NCBI GenBank assembly: GCA_030599705.1
Contig: JAUVNM010000039.1
Span: forward strand, 1-9,539
From: Gammaproteobacteria bacterium
Lineage (GTDB): Bacteria; Pseudomonadota; Gammaproteobacteria; UBA9214
Direction of reading: 5' to 3'
DNA: 9,539 bases
The notes under the pieces are model-generated. The model was not told the DNA's origin. It did not search any database and saw only the letters and a program-made list of their open reading frames with translations. A program made the position numbers and the translations under genes. Of this stretch, positions 6,467-9,539 are shown piece by piece; within the stretch, counting starts at the first letter, position 1; each line of letters opens with the position of its first letter.

Positions 6467-7051
6467 ATGTGGAACACAGCAATTGAATTGCTGGATGGAG
6501 GGCGCGTTCACAAGGTGCGCATCCTTGCCGGCGGCCGGGTGCTGCCGTATGCCACGGTACTGGAGGGCTGGCGCACGGATGCAGGGTTTCGCAGCTTCTT
6601 CAATCAGTGCCTGGCGGAGGCGCCATTCGCTGCCTGTTTCTGGGAGACACCCCCGTTGACACGCAGTGGTATCGACCAGGCATTTGAGTGCGTGATTGTG
6701 GACAGTCCGGCGCTTGCCGGGGTGGAGGCTGACCGTGCCGCCTTTGCGGAGTACTTTGAGTCAGCGGGCGGCAGCGTCACCGACTTTTCTAACCTGGGCG
6801 GGGACGCACATCTCGTCGCCCCGTGTCCACAGGGACGCGGGCAGGTTTATCCGCACCTCGCAGCCTTTGTGCGTGACGGTGCGGCGGCACAGCAGCAGGC
6901 GTTATGGCAACGGGTGGGCGAGTGCGTGGCGGGCCGCCTCTCGGACCGACCGTTATGGGTGAGCACGGCCGGGCTCGGTGTGTACTGGTTGCATGTGCGG
7001 CTGGATTCCTTTCCCAAGTACTACAGCTGGCGTTCGTACACGCAGGCATAA
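6467..7051 (+). CDS. DUF6940 family protein of unknown function
   Basis: This 194-residue, probably cytoplasmic protein matches a conserved family of unknown role. Conserved-looking blocks are FWETPPLT (58-65), DSPALAG (79-85), NLGGDAHLVAPCP (109-121), YPHLAAF (128-134), and a C-terminal STAGLGVYWLHVRLDS followed by PKYY (166-186). The repeated acidic, histidine and tryptophan residues could form an active site, but no catalytic motif is recognised. It has no signal peptide or membrane segment. I chose the ATG at 6467 because the family normally begins MW with a short polar run. The upstream in-frame ATGs (6335, 6398, 6404) would add sequence that does not look like the family. AGGG lies close before the ATG and GGAG twelve bases away. 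The exported amidohydrolase gene starts 17 bases after the stop, so the two are probably co-transcribed. Confidence 0.75.
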   Translation: MWNTAIELLDGGRVHKVRILAGGRVLPYATVLEGWRTDAGFRSFFNQCLAEAPFAACFWETPPLTRSGIDQAFECVIVDSPALAGVEADRAAFAEYFESAGGSVTDFSNLGGDAHLVAPCPQGRGQVYPHLAAFVRDGAAAQQQALWQRVGECVAGRLSDRPLWVSTAGLGVYWLHVRLDSFPKYYSWRSYTQA

Positions 7052-7060
7052 ACCGGACAC

Positions 7061-7066
7061 TATAAT
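7061..7066 (+). promoter_or_regulatory. TATAAT just before the amidohydrolase start
   Basis: A perfect TATAAT ends two bases before the ATG at 7069. If used as a -10 box, transcription would begin after this ATG, so either it is not a promoter or the start codon lies downstream. No convincing -35 lies 17 bases upstream (ACACGC). The site is more likely incidental AT-rich sequence in the gap. Confidence 0.12.
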
Positions 7067-7068
7067 AT

Positions 7069-7893
7069 ATGTCAATACAATACAGGCAATGCTGCTTCAT
7101 CCTGTTGCTGTGGTTACCGGCAGCAATCCTTGCAGAAACACGGTTGCCGGTCTTCGATACGCACCTGCATTACAGCGAGGATGTGCAGACGATGATTCCG
7201 CCAGGGCGTGCGCTCGAGATGCTGGATGCGGCAGGTATTTCACGTGCCGTGGTATCGGGTACGCCGGGACCGGCAGTCGAGGTGCTCTACCGGCTGGCAC
7301 CGGGGCGGTTGGTCCCGTTTATCCGGCCGTATTTTACGAGTGCGCAGCGCTACACCTGGTTCCGTGACCCGGAACTCCCGGACCTGCTGCGCGCACAGCT
7401 GGCGCGCATCCCGTACCGGGGCATCGGAGAATTTCATGTCGCGGGGACCGATGCCGGCAGCGCGACCGTCAAGGCAGTCATCCGGCTTGCGCAGCAACAC
7501 CGGCTGGTATTGCATGCGCATACCGACCTCGAGGGACTGGAGCTGATCCTTGCGGAGGCGGGTGACACGGACGTGATCTGGGCGCATGCGGGGTTTGATG
7601 AACCGATTGCGATCCTGCAGCGCTTGCTCGACCAACACCCGCACCTCTGGCTGGAGCTGTCCTACCGGGAGGGGATTACCGAGGCCGACCGGCTTACCCC
7701 GGCATGGCGGCAGTTTTTCTCGGACTACCCGCAGCGTTTCCTGGCAGGTACCGACACATATTCTCCGCAGCGCTGGGCCGAGATCACCGACCTGGTTGCC
7801 GATGTACGGCTCTGGCTGGCGCAGTTGCCCGCGGACATTGCGCAACACATTGCCTACCGGAATGCAGAGCGGTTGTTCGGACGGGACGGGTAG
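7069..7893 (+). CDS. Exported metal-dependent amidohydrolase (Amidohydro_2-like)
   Basis: This 274-residue TIM-barrel hydrolase has a signal peptide (about 1-22, CCFILLLWLPAAILA then E) and so probably acts in the periplasm. Metal-ligand candidates are in the usual order: D30-T-H32-L-H34, then E121/H123 (GIGEFH), H149-A-H151, H173 (WAHAGF) and D229 (AGTDTY). This fits the amidohydrolase-related family that includes ACMSD-type enzymes; hydrolysis or decarboxylation of a small carboxylate or amide is a family inference and the substrate is unknown. The ATG at 7069 has no obvious ribosome binding site beyond CCGGA eleven bases away; a TATAAT lies just before it. It follows the DUF6940 gene by 17 bases and converges with the YchJ-like gene across 14 bases. 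Confidence 0.82.
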   Translation: MSIQYRQCCFILLLWLPAAILAETRLPVFDTHLHYSEDVQTMIPPGRALEMLDAAGISRAVVSGTPGPAVEVLYRLAPGRLVPFIRPYFTSAQRYTWFRDPELPDLLRAQLARIPYRGIGEFHVAGTDAGSATVKAVIRLAQQHRLVLHAHTDLEGLELILAEAGDTDVIWAHAGFDEPIAILQRLLDQHPHLWLELSYREGITEADRLTPAWRQFFSDYPQRFLAGTDTYSPQRWAEITDLVADVRLWLAQLPADIAQHIAYRNAERLFGRDG

Positions 7894-7907
7894 TTACTGG
7901 CGAATGC

Positions 7908-8402
7908 CTAGCCGCAGCACTTCTTGTACTTCTTGCCACTCCCGCAGGGGCACGGATCGTTGCGGCCAACCTTGGGGGTTTCCCGCTTGAACTGTCCGGC
8001 ACTGACCATCTTGCCATCAAAGAAATACCAGGTGCCGTTGGACTTGCGGAACTCGGCCAACTCGTGGTGGACCTGGATTGCACCGTTCATTCTGTATTGT
8101 GCCTTGAACTCCACCGAGCTCCGGTTGGCATTCTCCGGGTCATCGCTGACGTTGACGATGTCCAGTTCCAGCCACTCGGATTCCTTTGCCCAGCGGGTAG
8201 CGCCGGCCTCATCGTAGTCATGCCGGGTACCCGGGTGCAGGGTCTGTTCCAGATAGGGCATTTCCAGTTTTGCGAACGCGGTGTAACGTGACCGCATCAG
8301 GGCTTCCGGGGTCGGCGCCTTTATGGTGCCATTGATCAGCGGGCCGCAGCAGGTGTCAAAGTCTTTGCCCGAGCCGCAGGGGCAGTCTGTCTTCGTGTTC
8401 AT
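7908..8402 (-). CDS. ychJ: YchJ-like protein with two SEC-C zinc motifs (UPF0225)
   Basis: This 164-residue cytoplasmic protein has a SEC-C zinc motif at each end, CPCGSG with a CC pair at residues 7-19 and again at 151-163, flanking an NTF2-like UPF0225 core (about 30-140). This is the architecture of E. coli YchJ, which is about the same length. SEC-C motifs bind zinc and, in SecA, contact SecB and the ribosome; the role of YchJ is not established. I chose the ATG at 8400-8402 because it places the first SEC-C motif at residue 7 as in the family. GGAA lies seven bases upstream. It lies 25 bases after the metallo-beta-lactamase gene on the same strand and may be co-transcribed. Confidence 0.85.
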   Translation of the reverse strand: MNTKTDCPCGSGKDFDTCCGPLINGTIKAPTPEALMRSRYTAFAKLEMPYLEQTLHPGTRHDYDEAGATRWAKESEWLELDIVNVSDDPENANRSSVEFKAQYRMNGAIQVHHELAEFRKSNGTWYFFDGKMVSAGQFKRETPKVGRNDPCPCGSGKKYKKCCG

Positions 8403-8427
8403 GTCGTGGTTCCGGCGCAGTGACTGT

Positions 8428-9378
8428 TTAAAAGGCATCCGCCTCGACTTGCAGGTAGGCAAAGCTGATTTGCTTGCCGAGTTGCTCATCGAAGCCGATC
8501 CAGCCGGAAAAGTCCTGCAATTGTGCGCTGATCTCGTCTTTCATCTCGAAATCACTCTGGCCTTCCTCGTAGAGGCGTTCGACATTACTGTAGATCGTGC
8601 TGTACCAGGTAATCATGACATCGACCAGGACGCGGCCACCGGTTTTCCCATGGCCCGGTATGTAGACTGAGGCCCCTGTCTTGACGATTTCATTGCATGT
8701 GTCGATGTTGCCCTTGATACTGCCCTCGTCGATGCGTGGCACGCGTCCACTCAGGACATTGTCGCCCAGAAAGACGACGCCCTGGCCAACGACCTCGATC
8801 ATGATATCGGAGGTGGTGTGTGCCGGGCCGTAATGATGGATGCGGAAGGTATGGTTGCCGACCTTGATGGCATCACCGTTACTGACAGGCTTGTTCGGCG
8901 CGACGCTGGTCGTACCATTTGTCTTGCCCTCGGTCAGCCGTTCCATCAGCGCGACCCAGGACTTGCCTTCGCCGTTCGCGATCAGTTCAATCATGTTGGG
9001 ATGACCATAAATGGCAGCATCGGGGTAAGCCGCCTTCACCGCCTGGTTGCCAAGCCAGTGATCGCCGTGAATATGTGTATTGAATACGGCCACCACGGGC
9101 TGGTCGGAGACCTGCTTCACAACCCGCAGGACCATCTCGCCGCTTTGCACCGAGGCTCCGGGGTCCACGATCACTACACCGGCAGCGGTAACGATGATGC
9201 CCGGGTTGTTCATGAAGCCCTGGTTTACCGGGTTCGGCGTGTCCAGTGGCCCGTGGATGACAAATATCTTTTCGGCAACCTTGTCAGCTGCATAGTCAGG
9301 AACAGCCGGGCCGCGTTCCCCGGTATTGCCTGAAACGGGGAGCAGTGCCAGCAGGATAAAACGGAACAGTATTTTCAT
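8428..9378 (-). CDS. Exported metallo-beta-lactamase-fold hydrolase (SoxH/quinoprotein-relay-like)
   Basis: This 316-residue MBL-fold hydrolase has the complete dinuclear zinc site: H102-x-H104-x-D106-H107 (THIHGDHWLGN), H187 (GPAHTTSD), D206 (FLGDNVL) and H243 (PGHG). The N-terminus (MKILFRFILLALLPVSG) is a signal peptide, placing the enzyme in the periplasm. Its layout resembles SoxH and the 'quinoprotein relay system zinc metallohydrolase' group, found near sulfur-oxidation or PQQ-dehydrogenase genes; neither neighbour type is visible here. It lacks the loops of true beta-lactamases, and antibiotic hydrolysis is not supported. I chose the ATG at 9376-9378 because it yields the signal peptide. 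An in-frame ATG at 9474 would add 32 non-signal residues. No strong ribosome binding site precedes the chosen start. Confidence 0.83.
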   Translation of the reverse strand: MKILFRFILLALLPVSGNTGERGPAVPDYAADKVAEKIFVIHGPLDTPNPVNQGFMNNPGIIVTAAGVVIVDPGASVQSGEMVLRVVKQVSDQPVVAVFNTHIHGDHWLGNQAVKAAYPDAAIYGHPNMIELIANGEGKSWVALMERLTEGKTNGTTSVAPNKPVSNGDAIKVGNHTFRIHHYGPAHTTSDIMIEVVGQGVVFLGDNVLSGRVPRIDEGSIKGNIDTCNEIVKTGASVYIPGHGKTGGRVLVDVMITWYSTIYSNVERLYEEGQSDFEMKDEISAQLQDFSGWIGFDEQLGKQISFAYLQVEADAF

Positions 9379-9523
9379 GTTTGAATTTATCTTTTGTATG
9401 TGGATCAGGTAATGATTGAATTGATAGTCCCGGCATGCACCGCAAGCCACGCTGTATGAGGATTTTTGTAACATTACACGGAGGATGTTTGCTAGTCTAT
9501 GCCCGATTATGGATTAACCGGCT

Positions 9524-9539
9524 GGAGACAGGAATCCTA
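9524..9539 (+). other. Possible ribosome binding site of a gene starting beyond the window
   Basis: The plus strand ends with GGAG (9524-9527) and AGGA (9530-9533), followed by ATCCTA. If the last base begins an ATG, AGGA would be five bases away from the start. This would be a gene divergent from the metallo-hydrolase gene. It cannot be confirmed from this window. Confidence 0.15.

Noticed and set aside
8428..9378. Antibiotic-resistance beta-lactamase
   Set aside because: The zinc site is shared by the whole MBL fold; the sequence layout matches SoxH-like hydrolases and there is no resistance-gene context.
9471..9490. Inverted repeat AACAT / ATGTT as an operator
   Set aside because: Arms of only five bases with a ten-base gap are expected by chance, and no regulator is linked to it.

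Overview
The window reads as ordinary chromosomal DNA of a GC-rich gammaproteobacterium, probably an environmental sulfur-oxidising or Chromatiales-like lineage. That placement is an inference from gene content (a YchJ/UPF0225 protein, a DUF6940 protein, an exported SoxH/quinoprotein-relay-like metallo-beta-lactamase fold protein, a TauE/SafE permease with two small membrane partners, and a c-heme sensor cyclase) and not from a marker gene. I see no rRNA or tRNA gene, transposase, integrase or CRISPR array. Coding density is high and no gene-free stretch reaches 300 bases. The longest gaps are 1767-1959, 2749-2935, 6309-6466 and 9379-9539.

Layout: 1-127 holds a short unidentified reading frame interrupted by a TAG. 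150-1766 (minus) is a membrane adenylate cyclase with a periplasmic Tll0287/DUF3365-type domain carrying one c-type heme site. 1960-2343 (plus) is a GIY-YIG-like protein. 2362-2748 (minus) is a membrane-anchored glutaredoxin. It is divergent from a tightly packed plus-strand cassette: a 72-residue 'RND transporter'-like membrane protein, a 95-residue membrane protein and a TauE/SafE-family permease (2936-4357), with no bases between stop and start codons. The divergent gap holds two GC-rich palindromes. 4391-6308 (minus) holds a D-alanyl-D-alanine carboxypeptidase/endopeptidase overlapping by 8 bases an AraC-family regulator. 6467-7893 (plus) pairs a DUF6940 protein with an exported amidohydrolase. 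7908-9378 (minus) pairs an exported metallo-beta-lactamase-fold hydrolase with a YchJ-like SEC-C protein.

The units look mostly independent. Signal peptides or membrane segments occur in seven of the eleven confident genes, so the region leans toward envelope and periplasm work (redox sensing, anion export, peptidoglycan trimming, periplasmic hydrolases). I did not find a clear previously undescribed multi-gene system. The best leads are the heme-linked cyclase, the gapless membrane cassette, and a nine-base G/C homopolymer just after the signal peptide of the carboxypeptidase that could act as a slippage site.
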